Source: Acidovorax sp.
Lineage (GTDB): Bacteria; Pseudomonadota; Gammaproteobacteria; Burkholderiales; Burkholderiaceae_C
Assembly (NCBI GenBank): GCA_011620245.1
Contig: WOZN01000238.1
Coordinates: 1-17,362 of the forward strand
Length of the DNA stretch: 17,362 bases
Reading direction: 5' to 3'
Shown: in pieces, positions 1-6,732 of the stretch
Layout: each line of letters begins with the position of its first letter
Position numbering within the stretch: the stretch's first letter is position 1
Translations under genes and position numbers: made by a program
Notes under the pieces: generated by a model
The model's database searches: none
What the model was told of the DNA's origin: nothing
The model's input: only the letters and a program-made list of their open reading frames with translations

Positions 1-76
1 AGTCGTCGCCCACGCCCAGCGCAGCGCGGTGCACGGGCCGCGTGAAGTAGCGTGCAATCAGATCAAATTCACCCAT
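1..76 (-). CDS. thiL: thiamine-monophosphate kinase ThiL, N-terminal fragment (cut by window edge)
   Basis: The reverse strand from the ATG at 74-76 reads into the window edge as about 25 residues beginning MGEFDLIARYF and ending LGVGDD. This matches the ThiL start: a GEF-LI-RYF opening followed by the LG-GDD motif that helps bind Mg-ATP. ThiL phosphorylates thiamine monophosphate to thiamine pyrophosphate in the cytoplasm. Only the start is present, so nothing can be said about the rest. It lies 162 bp downstream of the carboxylate-amine ligase gene on the same strand, across a GC-rich hairpin repeat, so co-transcription is uncertain. No strong Shine-Dalgarno sequence precedes the ATG. Identification rests on the short but characteristic N-terminus. 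Confidence 0.85.
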   Translation of the reverse strand, partial: MGEFDLIARYFTRPVHRAALGVGDD

Positions 77-109
77 GGGCAGTCCGGGGAGGGAGATGAA
101 CCCACGGCC

Positions 110-235
110 TTTGCAACGGGCGCGCCCCGGGCGGGGGCCGCCGCGCAAGGGCCGCCCCGCCGCGTTGGCGGCGTCCCCCATCCGCGAGCGCAGCGAAGCA
201 GAGAGGGGGGAAGCGGCGCAGCCGCTCAGGGGGGT
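110..235. repeat. GC-rich intergenic hairpin repeat, Comamonadaceae type
   Basis: The 162-bp gap between thiL and the ligase gene is almost entirely inverted-repeat sequence. Visible stems are GCCCC 124-128 with GGGGC 134-138, GCCGC 159-163 with GCGGC 168-172, and AGCGGC 212-217 with GCCGCT 221-226 around a 3-nt loop. The last stem is flanked by G runs on both sides (about 205-210 and 229-234). I recall similar text between genes in Acidovorax-like genomes, so this is probably one copy of a dispersed family. It could act as a terminator or mRNA 3'-end stabiliser for the ligase transcript. Copy number cannot be seen here. Confidence 0.55.
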
Positions 236-238
236 GTC

Positions 239-1372
239 TCATTGCACTCCCCTAAACCGCTGCGCCGCCTGGCGGCTGACTTCGGCCAGCAACTGTTCTT
301 CGCGCTGGCGCTCGCGCAGCCAGCGGGCGTCGTTCTGGCCGGCTTCGGTCTCGGTGCGCAGCATGTGCATGGCGTTGGATGCGCCTTGCATGGCGGCATG
401 ACTGGCGGTCTGGTCCATGGTCATGCGGATATGGTCGCGCAGGGGCATGTGGCTGCCGGTGGCGGGGTCCACATACACGGCGTCCATGCCAAAGCGGCAG
501 GCCTGGAAGCGGTTGTAGGTATAGACGAGGTAGTCGTCTTCCTGTGGCATGAAGGGCTGATCGGCCAGGAACCAGGCGCCCAGCGACTGCACGAAGCCGG
601 CCAGCGCGGCGGCCCGCTCGATGGTCAGCGGCGTGTCGAACACGCGGATCTCGATGGTGCCGAACTCGGGCTTGGGGCGAATATCCCAGTAAAAATCCTT
701 CATGCTCTTGACCACGCCCGTGCGCGTCATCTTGTTGAAATAGACCGTGAAATCGGCCCAGGTCAGCGCAAACGGCGCGCGGCCCGACAGTGGAAACGCG
801 AACACCGAATTGAGCCGTGCCGAGTCGAACGCCGTGTCCTGCCCCTGCACATAGGGGCTTGACGCCGACAGCGCGATGAAATGCGGGATGTAGCGCGACA
901 TGCGGTGCAGCATGAGCAGGGCCGCGTCGGCGTCAGGGCAGCCAATATGCACATGCTGGCCAAAGATGGTGAACTGCTTGGAGAGGTAGCCATACAGCTG
1001 CGACAGTTCCTGAAAGCGCGGCTTGTCGTAGATGCGCCGCTCATGCCACTGCTGGAACGGGTGCGTGCCGCCGCCCACCACGGCAATGTTGAGCTTGTCG
1101 GCGCTTTTGACCAGCGCATCCCGGATGGGGCTGAGCTGCCCCAGCACCTCGCTGGCCGAATGGCAGATGCCGGTGGAGATCTCGATCATGCTGTTCGTCA
1201 TCTCGGGCACCACGCTGCCGGGCAGCGGCACCTTGTGCATCAGGCGCAGCATGTCTTCGGCGTAGGGCGCCAGGTCGTAGTCGTGGGTGTTGACCAGTTG
1301 CAGTTCCAGCTCGACGCCCAGCGTCAGCGGTTCGGAATGGTGGAAGTCTTCAAGGCTCACGGCTGTCTCCAT
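239..1372 (-). CDS. YbdK-family carboxylate-amine ligase (glutamate-cysteine ligase type 2 fold)
   Basis: A 377-residue protein of the GCS2/YbdK family, close to the family's usual length. Members form an amide between a carboxylate (glutamate in tested cases) and an amine; E. coli YbdK has only weak gamma-glutamylcysteine ligase activity, so the true substrate is open. Family marks are the N-terminal [12 protein letters not shown] near residues 16-27, GGGTHPF near 100-106, HVHIG near 140-144, and the stretch [18 protein letters not shown] near 229-246 that holds catalytic-site residues. The chosen start is the ATG at 1370-1372 (METAV...). A GTG at 1418-1420 would add 16 residues of low-complexity Arg/Pro sequence inside the upstream gene and is less likely. 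The start overlaps the end of the antiporter gene by 23 nt, which suggests translational coupling. Confidence 0.88.
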   Translation of the reverse strand: METAVSLEDFHHSEPLTLGVELELQLVNTHDYDLAPYAEDMLRLMHKVPLPGSVVPEMTNSMIEISTGICHSASEVLGQLSPIRDALVKSADKLNIAVVGGGTHPFQQWHERRIYDKPRFQELSQLYGYLSKQFTIFGQHVHIGCPDADAALLMLHRMSRYIPHFIALSASSPYVQGQDTAFDSARLNSVFAFPLSGRAPFALTWADFTVYFNKMTRTGVVKSMKDFYWDIRPKPEFGTIEIRVFDTPLTIERAAALAGFVQSLGAWFLADQPFMPQEDDYLVYTYNRFQACRFGMDAVYVDPATGSHMPLRDHIRMTMDQTASHAAMQGASNAMHMLRTETEAGQNDARWLRERQREEQLLAEVSRQAAQRFRGVQ

Positions 1373-2606
1373 TGCCGCCGCGCGCGAGCGGGGCCCAGGG
1401 TTTGGAACTCTCGCCCGCACGGTAGATGGCCACGGTGGCGATCACGGCACCCAGCAATTCCATGAGCAAAATGGCCGGCAATGCCACGCGGGCGATCAGA
1501 TGGCCCGTGGAGGGCGATGCCACCACGAACTGCGATGCGATCAGCAGCGCGATGGACGACATGGGCGTCATGGCGCAGCCCACCCACAGGGCCTGGCGCC
1601 AGCTCGCGCCGCTGCCCACATTGCCCAGGCCCACGCCCACGGCCTTGGCCGCCAGGCGCACGGTGATCAGCGCCAGCACCACGCCGGCCACGGGGCCGCT
1701 CCAGTCGGCCTGCGCCGCCACCGTGGACACCAGCACGAACATCAGCATGGTGAGCAGCGACGAGGCGTTGCCCAGCTGGCGCGGCCAGGCCCATGGGCGC
1801 GGGTTGAGCTGCTTGAGCAGCATGCCGCCCAGCAGCGCCGCCAGGGGCGCAGAGCCGCCCATGTGCGCGGCCACGGCGGTGGCTGCGGCGATCAGGGCCA
1901 GCAGCAGCATGGAGGTGTTTTCGCTGGTGGGGTTCATGAAGCGCAAGGCCATGCGCAGCACCAGCGACAGCACTGCCGCCACGATGATCGACACGCCCAG
2001 CACCACGACCACGGGATATACCGTGTCGAGCAGCGTGATGCTCTGGCGGTTGATCTGCTCGGCGCGGGCGCTGCCCAGGGTCAGCGCATACAGGGTGGAC
2101 AGGGTGGACAGCACAATGGCGCGCTCGGTCACGGGGCCTGCCGCGCGGGTGTCGGCCACCACGCGGGTCAGCACGGCGGGCGAGGCCGCCAGCGCCACCA
2201 GGGCCAAGGGGCCGGCCACATGCGTGGGCACATTGAGCCACACCAGCACCCAATAGACGGCAAAGTAGGTCAGCGCCGATTCGGCAATGCTCTGCACCAG
2301 CACCATGGGGTTGTGGCGAAACCAGCGCAGCGGAATGCGCCCGCCGCATTCGAACAGCACGATGGAAACCCCCAGCTCCAGCAGAAACAGCCCGATGCCC
2401 TGCAGCGGCCATACCGCCCCGCTGAAGCCCGCCAGCCCAGCTGCGGTGCCGACCAGGGAGTAGCCGACCACCTTGGGCAGGCCCGTGTGGCGCTGGCACA
2501 GATAGCCCGCCATGGCAGCCACCGCCAGCAGCAGCGACCATTGCACCGTGGGCAACCCGGCCGAAGGGCGCAGCCACTGCGCCCAGAAGCTCAGGATTTC
2601 GTTCAT
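1350..2606 (-). CDS. CPA2-like cation:proton antiporter, membrane domain only
   Basis: A 418-residue, very hydrophobic protein with about 12 predicted membrane segments, resembling the transport domain of KefB/CPA2 Na+(K+)/H+ exchangers. Recognisable stretches are [12 protein letters not shown] near residues 42-53, [17 protein letters not shown] near 73-89, and [10 protein letters not shown] near 141-150. There is no C-terminal RCK/TrkA-N nucleotide-binding domain; the protein ends about 20 residues after the last helix. The segment after ASPAVL (about 162-177, ending [12 protein letters not shown]) lacks the Asp expected there in Kef-type carriers (FQDIAVIP). The start is the ATG at 2604-2606, because a good Shine-Dalgarno GGAGAGGA (2615-2622) sits 8 nt ahead. 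An ATG at 2622-2624 overlaps that site and is not credible. Substrate is unknown. Confidence 0.8.
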   Translation of the reverse strand: MNEILSFWAQWLRPSAGLPTVQWSLLLAVAAMAGYLCQRHTGLPKVVGYSLVGTAAGLAGFSGAVWPLQGIGLFLLELGVSIVLFECGGRIPLRWFRHNPMVLVQSIAESALTYFAVYWVLVWLNVPTHVAGPLALVALAASPAVLTRVVADTRAAGPVTERAIVLSTLSTLYALTLGSARAEQINRQSITLLDTVYPVVVVLGVSIIVAAVLSLVLRMALRFMNPTSENTSMLLLALIAAATAVAAHMGGSAPLAALLGGMLLKQLNPRPWAWPRQLGNASSLLTMLMFVLVSTVAAQADWSGPVAGVVLALITVRLAAKAVGVGLGNVGSGASWRQALWVGCAMTPMSSIALLIASQFVVASPSTGHLIARVALPAILLMELLGAVIATVAIYRAGESSKPWAPLARGGNGDSREP

Positions 2607-2614
2607 GTCATGGA

Positions 2615-2622
2615 TCCTCTCC
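2615..2622 (-). promoter_or_regulatory. Shine-Dalgarno that decides the antiporter start
   Basis: On the minus strand this reads GGAGAGGA, ending 8 nt before the ATG at 2604-2606. It overlaps the alternative upstream ATG at 2622-2624, so the downstream ATG is the likely start. Confidence 0.7.
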
Positions 2623-2647
2623 ATCAGACGGGCAGCGCCCGGTGGGA

Positions 2648-2690
2648 GGGAAGAGCCGGCAGGGCGCCAGCCGGCGCCGCGGTCCTTCCC
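2648..2690. other. composite stem-loop in the antiporter 5' leader
   Basis: An outer stem GGGAAG (2648-2653) pairs with CTTCCC (2685-2690). Inside, GGCGCC (2663-2668) pairs with GGCGCC (2673-2678) around a 4-nt loop. It lies in the 170-bp gap between the Gcr gene and the antiporter, about 40 nt upstream of the antiporter start. It may be a leader structure or processing site; no function is demonstrated. Confidence 0.4.
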
Positions 2691-2711
2691 GGCAGTTGCC
2701 TGAATTTACAA

Positions 2712-2757
2712 GCGGAAACGCGCGGCACCTGTAGGACAGGAGCGTCCCTGTTTCCGC
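2712..2757 (-). terminator. possible terminator or intercistronic stem-loop after the Gcr gene
   Basis: An 8-bp perfect stem, GCGGAAAC (2712-2719) with GTTTCCGC (2750-2757), encloses a 30-nt loop. The loop contains its own smaller hairpin option (GGAC 2734-2737 with GTCC 2744-2747). It starts about 20 nt after the Gcr stop codon. The tract following it on the minus strand is TTGTAAATT, only moderately T-rich, so efficient intrinsic termination is doubtful. Confidence 0.35.
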
Positions 2758-2776
2758 CGGCCAAAAGCCGCCCGAA

Positions 2777-4756
2777 TCAGGCGGCCTGGCGTTCAGGCAC
2801 GAAGAAGCTCAGCGGTGCCTTGAAGAGGCGGCGCCGCATCGCTGCATAAATGCGTGAACGGTCCACACCGCTCACGTTGTGGGCACGCAATGCCAGGCGA
2901 AACGCCAGGTAAAAGCTCACACTGACATTGAGGGCGCCCAGCAGGGGAATGGTGGCGACGGCCCACCAGAACGCATTCTGGTGAACGATGTCCCAGCCCA
3001 GTGCAGCGGTGGCTGCACCCAACTGGCCCGAGGACAGTGTGACATGGCGCACATCCAGGCCCAGCCCGAAAAACCCTGCAAATGCCGGGGTGAGGCCGAG
3101 CATGAAGCCCAGCGAGATGTTGGCCGCAAAGCCCGACAGGTTCTCGCGCAGGAAGCTTGCCCAGCGCGCAGCGCGCTCCTTGCCCAGCCGGGCGGTGATG
3201 CGCGGGTTGTAGCGCACGGCCGAGTCCAGCCGGTGCAGCACAAACCAGTTTTCGGTCCATCCCGCGATGATGCTGGAGGCGAACAGCAGCACGCCCGTGA
3301 AAGCGGCAAACAGCAGCGATGGCCCCAGCAGGTGCAGGGATTCGAGCACATGGCCGGCCTCGCGTGCGTTGATGGCGGGGGAGCCCTTTGCCCAGGCGAT
3401 CAGCAGCGCCAGGCCCAGAACCAGGGGGTACACCACCAGCACATTGCCCAGCACGGCCGCCACCTGCGAGCGCACCAGGTGGGTCACCTCGTCCACAAAG
3501 GACTCGATGGCCTCGCCCGAGCCCAGTTCCTTGAGCTTGGCCGCCATGGCCGGCGCCGTCATGGCCGGCTGCTTGGTGGCCACGGTGAAATGCAGCAACT
3601 GCACCAGCACAAAGCTCACCGCATAGTTCACGCCCGCCCAGAAGCCGCCCCAGAACGCCGAGAACGCCAGCGCATACAGCCCAAACTTGACCAGCGTGGT
3701 GATGGCCATCACGGCACCGCCGCCGGCGGCATTTTTCACCATGGAGCGGTATTCGGCCGCCGTGCGCGTGATGTAGTGTTCGCCCGTTTCGGCGCTGCGC
3801 TCGGCCACCTTGGCGGCCAGCAGCGACGAGTTGGATGCCAGCAGCGCCCGCAGGCTGCGCCGCTCCTGCCCCACCTCCACCAGGTGCGCCAGCAGGCGGG
3901 CCGCGGTGGCGGCGGGCTGGGGGGACAGCAGGCAGTCGAGCAGCTCCCGCACCCGCAGGATGCGGGCACGCAACTGGCGCAGCCGAAACACCAGGTCCAC
4001 GGAAATGCCGTTGTCCTCGAAATGGGTGTACACGGTGGCCGCAGCGGCGCGGCAGGCTTCTAGGCGCTCGCGCAGTCGCTGGGCCGCCTCCAGCAGGCGG
4101 TCGGGCGTGCGCAGTGCGTGCAGCACTTCCACCCGCAGGCTTTCCACATCGCGGATCAGCGCGTGAAAGGGCTGCGCCTCGCGGGCCGATTCACTCATGC
4201 GCAGGCGCATCCCGGGCGCAAAGCCGGTCGAGAGGATCTGCCCTGCGCAGTAGGTGATGGCGTCGAGCAGGGCATGCTGCCAGCGGGATGCGCCTTGCGT
4301 GCTTTGCGGCGTCAGCAGGGCCGACAGCCGATTCATGGTGGCTTCGTCCAGTGCGTAAAGCCACTGTGCATCAAAGGCGCTGGGCAGGGCCAGCAAGAAC
4401 AGTTCCGAGGCGTCGATGGTTTCCGGGCTGCGCGGCAGCAGCTTGTTGCGTATCCGCTCTGCCGCCTCGTTGAGCAGCGCCGTGCCCCTGGCGAAGCCGA
4501 AATCGGCCAGCAGCGTGGTGATGTCCACGGAGTCCAGCAGGGCGGCCCACCAGGCTTGCAGCTTGAGCTGCACATCCGGGCGCGCCTCGACCGCATCCAG
4601 AAGCAGCTGTACGCGCGTCGAGGCGCCCGCAACGGAGTCGCGCGCGCCACGCACCCAGTCCAGCAGGTCGATCAGCCACACATGGCGCTGTGCCAGCCCG
4701 GCCTGCGGATCGAGGGCCGCCAGCAGGCTCGCCAGGTCGGGCGCCGGCCGCTTCAA
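2777..4756 (-). CDS. Gcr-family membrane protein (annotated 'site-specific recombinase')
   Basis: A 659-residue protein of the family named after gonococcal Gcr (Pfam SpecificRecomb). The N-terminal ~340 residues are soluble and helix-rich. The C-terminal half has at least five hydrophobic segments, near 348-392, 431-455, 474-500, 545-565 and 597-620, with the polar motif GWTENWFVLHRLD near 499-511. I see no serine- or tyrosine-recombinase catalytic signature, so the inherited name is probably misleading; an inner-membrane location is more likely. Translation begins at a TTG (4754-4756), supported by a strong Shine-Dalgarno GGAAGGG (4764-4770) 7 nt upstream. The first internal ATG is about 140 codons further in. 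The TTG overlaps the apaG stop by 4 nt (TTGA), so the two genes are probably translationally coupled. Confidence 0.8.
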   Translation of the reverse strand: MKRPAPDLASLLAALDPQAGLAQRHVWLIDLLDWVRGARDSVAGASTRVQLLLDAVEARPDVQLKLQAWWAALLDSVDITTLLADFGFARGTALLNEAAERIRNKLLPRSPETIDASELFLLALPSAFDAQWLYALDEATMNRLSALLTPQSTQGASRWQHALLDAITYCAGQILSTGFAPGMRLRMSESAREAQPFHALIRDVESLRVEVLHALRTPDRLLEAAQRLRERLEACRAAAATVYTHFEDNGISVDLVFRLRQLRARILRVRELLDCLLSPQPAATAARLLAHLVEVGQERRSLRALLASNSSLLAAKVAERSAETGEHYITRTAAEYRSMVKNAAGGGAVMAITTLVKFGLYALAFSAFWGGFWAGVNYAVSFVLVQLLHFTVATKQPAMTAPAMAAKLKELGSGEAIESFVDEVTHLVRSQVAAVLGNVLVVYPLVLGLALLIAWAKGSPAINAREAGHVLESLHLLGPSLLFAAFTGVLLFASSIIAGWTENWFVLHRLDSAVRYNPRITARLGKERAARWASFLRENLSGFAANISLGFMLGLTPAFAGFFGLGLDVRHVTLSSGQLGAATAALGWDIVHQNAFWWAVATIPLLGALNVSVSFYLAFRLALRAHNVSGVDRSRIYAAMRRRLFKAPLSFFVPERQAA

Positions 4757-5160
4757 TGCAGCACCCTTCCATTCAACGGGTGACCTGAGGCGCCGGGGTA
4801 GGTCGCCTCCAGCACAAACAGGGGTATCGGGCAGCTGAACGGCTCACCATCAACCGCCACGCAATGGAAGGTGCCATGCATGGTGCCGCTGGCGGTGCGC
4901 AGGCCGCATCCGCTGGTGTACTGGAACGATTGACCGGGCTTGAGCAAAGGCTGCTGGCCCACCACGCCCAGCCCCTTGACCTCTTCGGTGTGGCCGCTGG
5001 CATCACTGATGATCCAGTGGCGCGAGATCAGTTGTGCGGGCGCTTCGCCCGCATTCGTGATGGTGACGGTGTAGGCAAAGCGGAAGACGCCGGAGTCTGG
5101 CGAGGACTGCTCCGGCAGGTACTCTGGCTGTACGTCTACATCAAACTGGTACTTGGACAT
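4753..5160 (-). CDS. apaG: ApaG (DUF525) protein
   Basis: A 135-residue protein with the whole ApaG/DUF525 domain: [19 protein letters not shown] at the start, [20 protein letters not shown] near 29-48, [22 protein letters not shown] near 63-84, and GTMHGTF near 91-97. These proteins have a fibronectin-III-like beta fold. Genetic links to Co2+ resistance in Salmonella (CorD) gave the common label 'Co2+/Mg2+ efflux protein', but the biochemical role is unsettled. The start is the ATG at 5158-5160. A TTG two codons upstream is possible but has no better support. The gene is divergent from rpe with only 29 bp between start codons, and is followed by the Gcr gene with a 4-nt overlap. Confidence 0.92.
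   Translation of the reverse strand: MSKYQFDVDVQPEYLPEQSSPDSGVFRFAYTVTITNAGEAPAQLISRHWIISDASGHTEEVKGLGVVGQQPLLKPGQSFQYTSGCGLRTASGTMHGTFHCVAVDGEPFSCPIPLFVLEATYPGASGHPLNGRVLH
4764..4770 (-). promoter_or_regulatory. Shine-Dalgarno supporting a TTG start for the Gcr gene
   Basis: The minus strand reads GGAAGGG, 7 nt before TTG 4754-4756. It lies inside the last codons of apaG, so ribosomes finishing apaG would be well placed to start the next gene. Confidence 0.65.
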
Positions 5161-5183
5161 GCGCAAATGGTAACTGCGACAAT
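5153..5183 (+). promoter_or_regulatory. candidate rpe promoter giving a leaderless mRNA
   Basis: TTGGAC (5153-5158) and GACAAT (5178-5183, 4 of 6 matches to TATAAT) are separated by 19 bp. The -10 box ends 6 bp before the rpe ATG at 5190, so transcription would begin at or next to the start codon. The whole apaG-rpe gap is 29 bp and no Shine-Dalgarno is visible. The -35 match is weak and the spacer long. Confidence 0.35.
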
Positions 5184-5189
5184 CGCGCC

Positions 5190-5870
5190 ATGAGCCGACC
5201 TTTTCGCATTGCCCCTTCGATCCTCTCTGCCGACTTTGCCCGCCTGGGCGAAGAACTGCGCAACGTCATCGCCGCCGGTGCCGACTGGATTCACTTTGAC
5301 GTGATGGACAACCATTACGTGCCCAATCTCACCTTTGGCCCCATGGTCTGCCAGGCGCTCAAGCCGCATGCCAGGACGGCCGCCGGTATGGCGGTGCCGG
5401 TGGACGTGCACCTGATGATCCAGCCCGTGGATGCCCTGGCCGCAGCGTTTGCCGATGCGGGTGCCGACTTCATCAGCTTTCACCCCGACGCCTCGGGCCA
5501 TGTGCACCGCAGCATCCAGGCCATTCGCAGCAAGGGCGCCAGGCCCGGCCTGGTGTTCAACCCGGCCGAGCCGCTGGATGTGCTCGACTGGGTGATTGAC
5601 GACATCGATCTCATCCTGATCATGAGCGTCAACCCCGGCTTTGGCGGCCAGAGCTTCATCGACTCGGCGCTGCGCAAGATCGAAGCGGTGCGCAAGCGCA
5701 TCGACGCCTGCGGCAAGGACATCCGCCTGGAAGTGGATGGCGGCATCAAGACCGACAATATCCGCCGCGTCGCCGATGCGGGTGCGGACACCTTTGTCGC
5801 GGGGAGTGCCATCTTCGGCAAGCCCGATTACAAAGCTGTGATCGACACCCTGCGCGCGCAGCTGGCCTGA
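5190..5870 (+). CDS. rpe: ribulose-phosphate 3-epimerase
   Basis: A 226-residue TIM-barrel enzyme interconverting D-ribulose 5-phosphate and D-xylulose 5-phosphate in the pentose phosphate/Calvin pathways. Family motifs are all present: [10 protein letters not shown] (8-16, Ser10), [13 protein letters not shown] (34-46, His35 and Asp37), DVHLMI (72-77, His74), [11 protein letters not shown] (147-157), and EVDGGI (181-186, Asp183). The usual DVMDG is DVMDN here, a common variant. Length is normal. The gene is divergent from apaG; in many betaproteobacteria rpe is followed by gph and trpE, but here a convergent phosphatase and a polysaccharide locus follow instead. No ribosome-binding site is visible. 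Confidence 0.97.
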   Translation: MSRPFRIAPSILSADFARLGEELRNVIAAGADWIHFDVMDNHYVPNLTFGPMVCQALKPHARTAAGMAVPVDVHLMIQPVDALAAAFADAGADFISFHPDASGHVHRSIQAIRSKGARPGLVFNPAEPLDVLDWVIDDIDLILIMSVNPGFGGQSFIDSALRKIEAVRKRIDACGKDIRLEVDGGIKTDNIRRVADAGADTFVAGSAIFGKPDYKAVIDTLRAQLA

Positions 5871-5899
5871 TCGCGCCAGGGCGCTTCGCCGCAGGGTTC

Positions 5900-5939
5900 A
5901 AGGAGCCGGGTTCAGTTGCAAGGAGCCGGGTTCAGTTGC
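5900..5939. repeat. perfect tandem duplication of a 20-bp unit
   Basis: The unit aaggagccgggttcagttgc occurs at 5900-5919 and again at 5920-5939 without mismatch. The second copy and part of the first encode the last codons of the phosphatase on the minus strand. With two copies the protein ends ...LNPAP-Cys-Asn; with one it would end at ...LNPAP, because TGC would be replaced by TGA. Confidence 0.9.
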
Positions 5940-6406
5940 TGCTGCACATGCGCCAGCAGCCCGTCGCAGGCATCTTCGAGCAGGTCCAGCACATGCTCGA
6001 AGCCCTGTGCGTTGCCATAGTAGGGGTCGGGCACCACGGGGCTGCTGTTGCGCAGGCAGAACTCTGTCATGCGCCGCAAGCGATATTGCTGCCCCGGGGG
6101 GCACCGGCGGCGCAGTTCCGCCAGGTTGTCATGGTCCATGGCCAGCAGCAGATCGAAGCGGTGGAAATCGCCATCGGTGATCTGGCGCGACCTCAGATCT
6201 GCCAGCGCATAGCCGCGCAGCCTGGCCTGGGCCTGCGCGCGCGGGTCGGGCGGCTCGCCCTTGTGGGCGCTGTGGGTGCCGGCTGAATCGATGCGCACCT
6301 GGTCGGTCAGCCCGGCGCGTGCCACGCGCTGGCGAAACACGCCATGGGCCATGGGGCTGCGGCAGAGGTTGCCCATGCAGACGAAGAGAACAGAAAACAG
6401 GCTCAT
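5912..6406 (-). CDS. low-molecular-weight protein-tyrosine phosphatase (Wzb/EpsP-like)
   Basis: A 164-residue cytoplasmic phosphatase of the LMW-PTP family. The P-loop C-X5-R-S is CMGNLCRS at residues 10-17 (nucleophile Cys10, Arg16), and the general-acid loop is VPDPYYG near 125-131 (Asp127). The start is the ATG at 6404-6406 (MSLFSVLFVC). Extending to 6463 would add an unlikely 19-residue leader before the usual N-terminus. In capsule and exopolysaccharide loci such enzymes dephosphorylate the BY-kinase that works with the chain-length protein. A BY-kinase lies about 5.3 kb away on the opposite strand, so that pairing is plausible but inferred. The gene is convergent with rpe, and its final codons lie in a 20-bp tandem repeat. 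Confidence 0.93.
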   Translation of the reverse strand: MSLFSVLFVCMGNLCRSPMAHGVFRQRVARAGLTDQVRIDSAGTHSAHKGEPPDPRAQAQARLRGYALADLRSRQITDGDFHRFDLLLAMDHDNLAELRRRCPPGQQYRLRRMTEFCLRNSSPVVPDPYYGNAQGFEHVLDLLEDACDGLLAHVQQQLNPAPCN

Positions 6407-6510
6407 TTTCCGGAGTATCGCCACATCGGTGGATGAGGGCGCGATTGTAGGGCGGGGCCGCAAACTGCGGATGGGTGTGCTGTGCTTGCCGGTTCCATGG
6501 CAATTTCGCA

Positions 6511-6523
6511 GCGTGATTCACGC
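6511..6523. promoter_or_regulatory. 13-bp palindrome, possible operator
   Basis: GCGTGA and TCACGC flank a single T: a perfect 6-bp inverted repeat. It is followed at once by the 8-bp palindrome GCATATGC (6525-6532). It sits about 75 bp upstream of the candidate -35 box for the sugar genes. The binding protein is unknown. Confidence 0.35.
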
Positions 6524-6598
6524 AGCATATGCACATGACCTGCGCAAAACAGGCCCAGGCAAGCCGCCGCCACAAAGGCATGTACCGCTGTGGCATCC

Positions 6599-6628
6599 TT
6601 GTTTGCGCAAGTCCTGATGCAATAAGAT
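6599..6628 (+). promoter_or_regulatory. candidate promoter for the GDP-mannose gene
   Basis: TTGTTT (6599-6604) and TAAGAT (6623-6628) are 18 bp apart, with 4 of 6 matches at the -10 box. Transcription would start near 6635, giving a leader of roughly 100 nt. The palindrome TTGCGCAA (6603-6610) overlaps the -35 box. Confidence 0.3.
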
Positions 6629-6732
6629 GGCTGCGCAGTATGCCTTGCGGTGTAAAGCGCAGGCCATCCAGCAGCGCCGGGTTGATCCAGGGTGGTATCC
6701 ATGTCTGCAGACAAACGGGAGGCAAGAAAACC

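Larger units (their letters stand above)
6407..6732. promoter_or_regulatory. 326-bp divergent intergenic region between the phosphatase and manC-like genes
   Basis: No credible gene lies here. It must carry promoters for the phosphatase (minus) and the polysaccharide sugar genes (plus). Visible elements are the palindrome GCGTGA-T-TCACGC at 6511-6523, GCATATGC at 6525-6532, TTGCGCAA at 6603-6610, a candidate sigma-70-type promoter at 6599-6628, and a Shine-Dalgarno GGGAGG at 6717-6722. Confidence 0.5.

Noticed and set aside
29..862. A plus-strand frame through the hairpin repeat and the ligase gene.
   Set aside because: It crosses intergenic repeat and antisense coding sequence, with no domain and biased composition.
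1287..2849. A 520-codon plus-strand open frame opposite the antiporter.
   Set aside because: Rich in His/Gln/Arg low-complexity sequence, spanning one gene and the ends of two others on the opposite strand; a shadow.
2777..4756. Taking the 'site-specific recombinase' label as evidence for a mobile element.
   Set aside because: No integrase or transposase motif, inverted ends or target duplication is visible; the protein is a membrane protein coupled to apaG.
5880..5890. Small hairpin GGCG-CTT-CGCC after rpe as a terminator.
   Set aside because: Only a 4-bp stem with no following T run; not enough to call.
6499..6512. A GG-N10-GC arrangement resembling a sigma-54 promoter before the sugar genes.
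   Set aside because: The -12 half (CAGCG) is poor, and the spacing match alone is common in GC-rich DNA.
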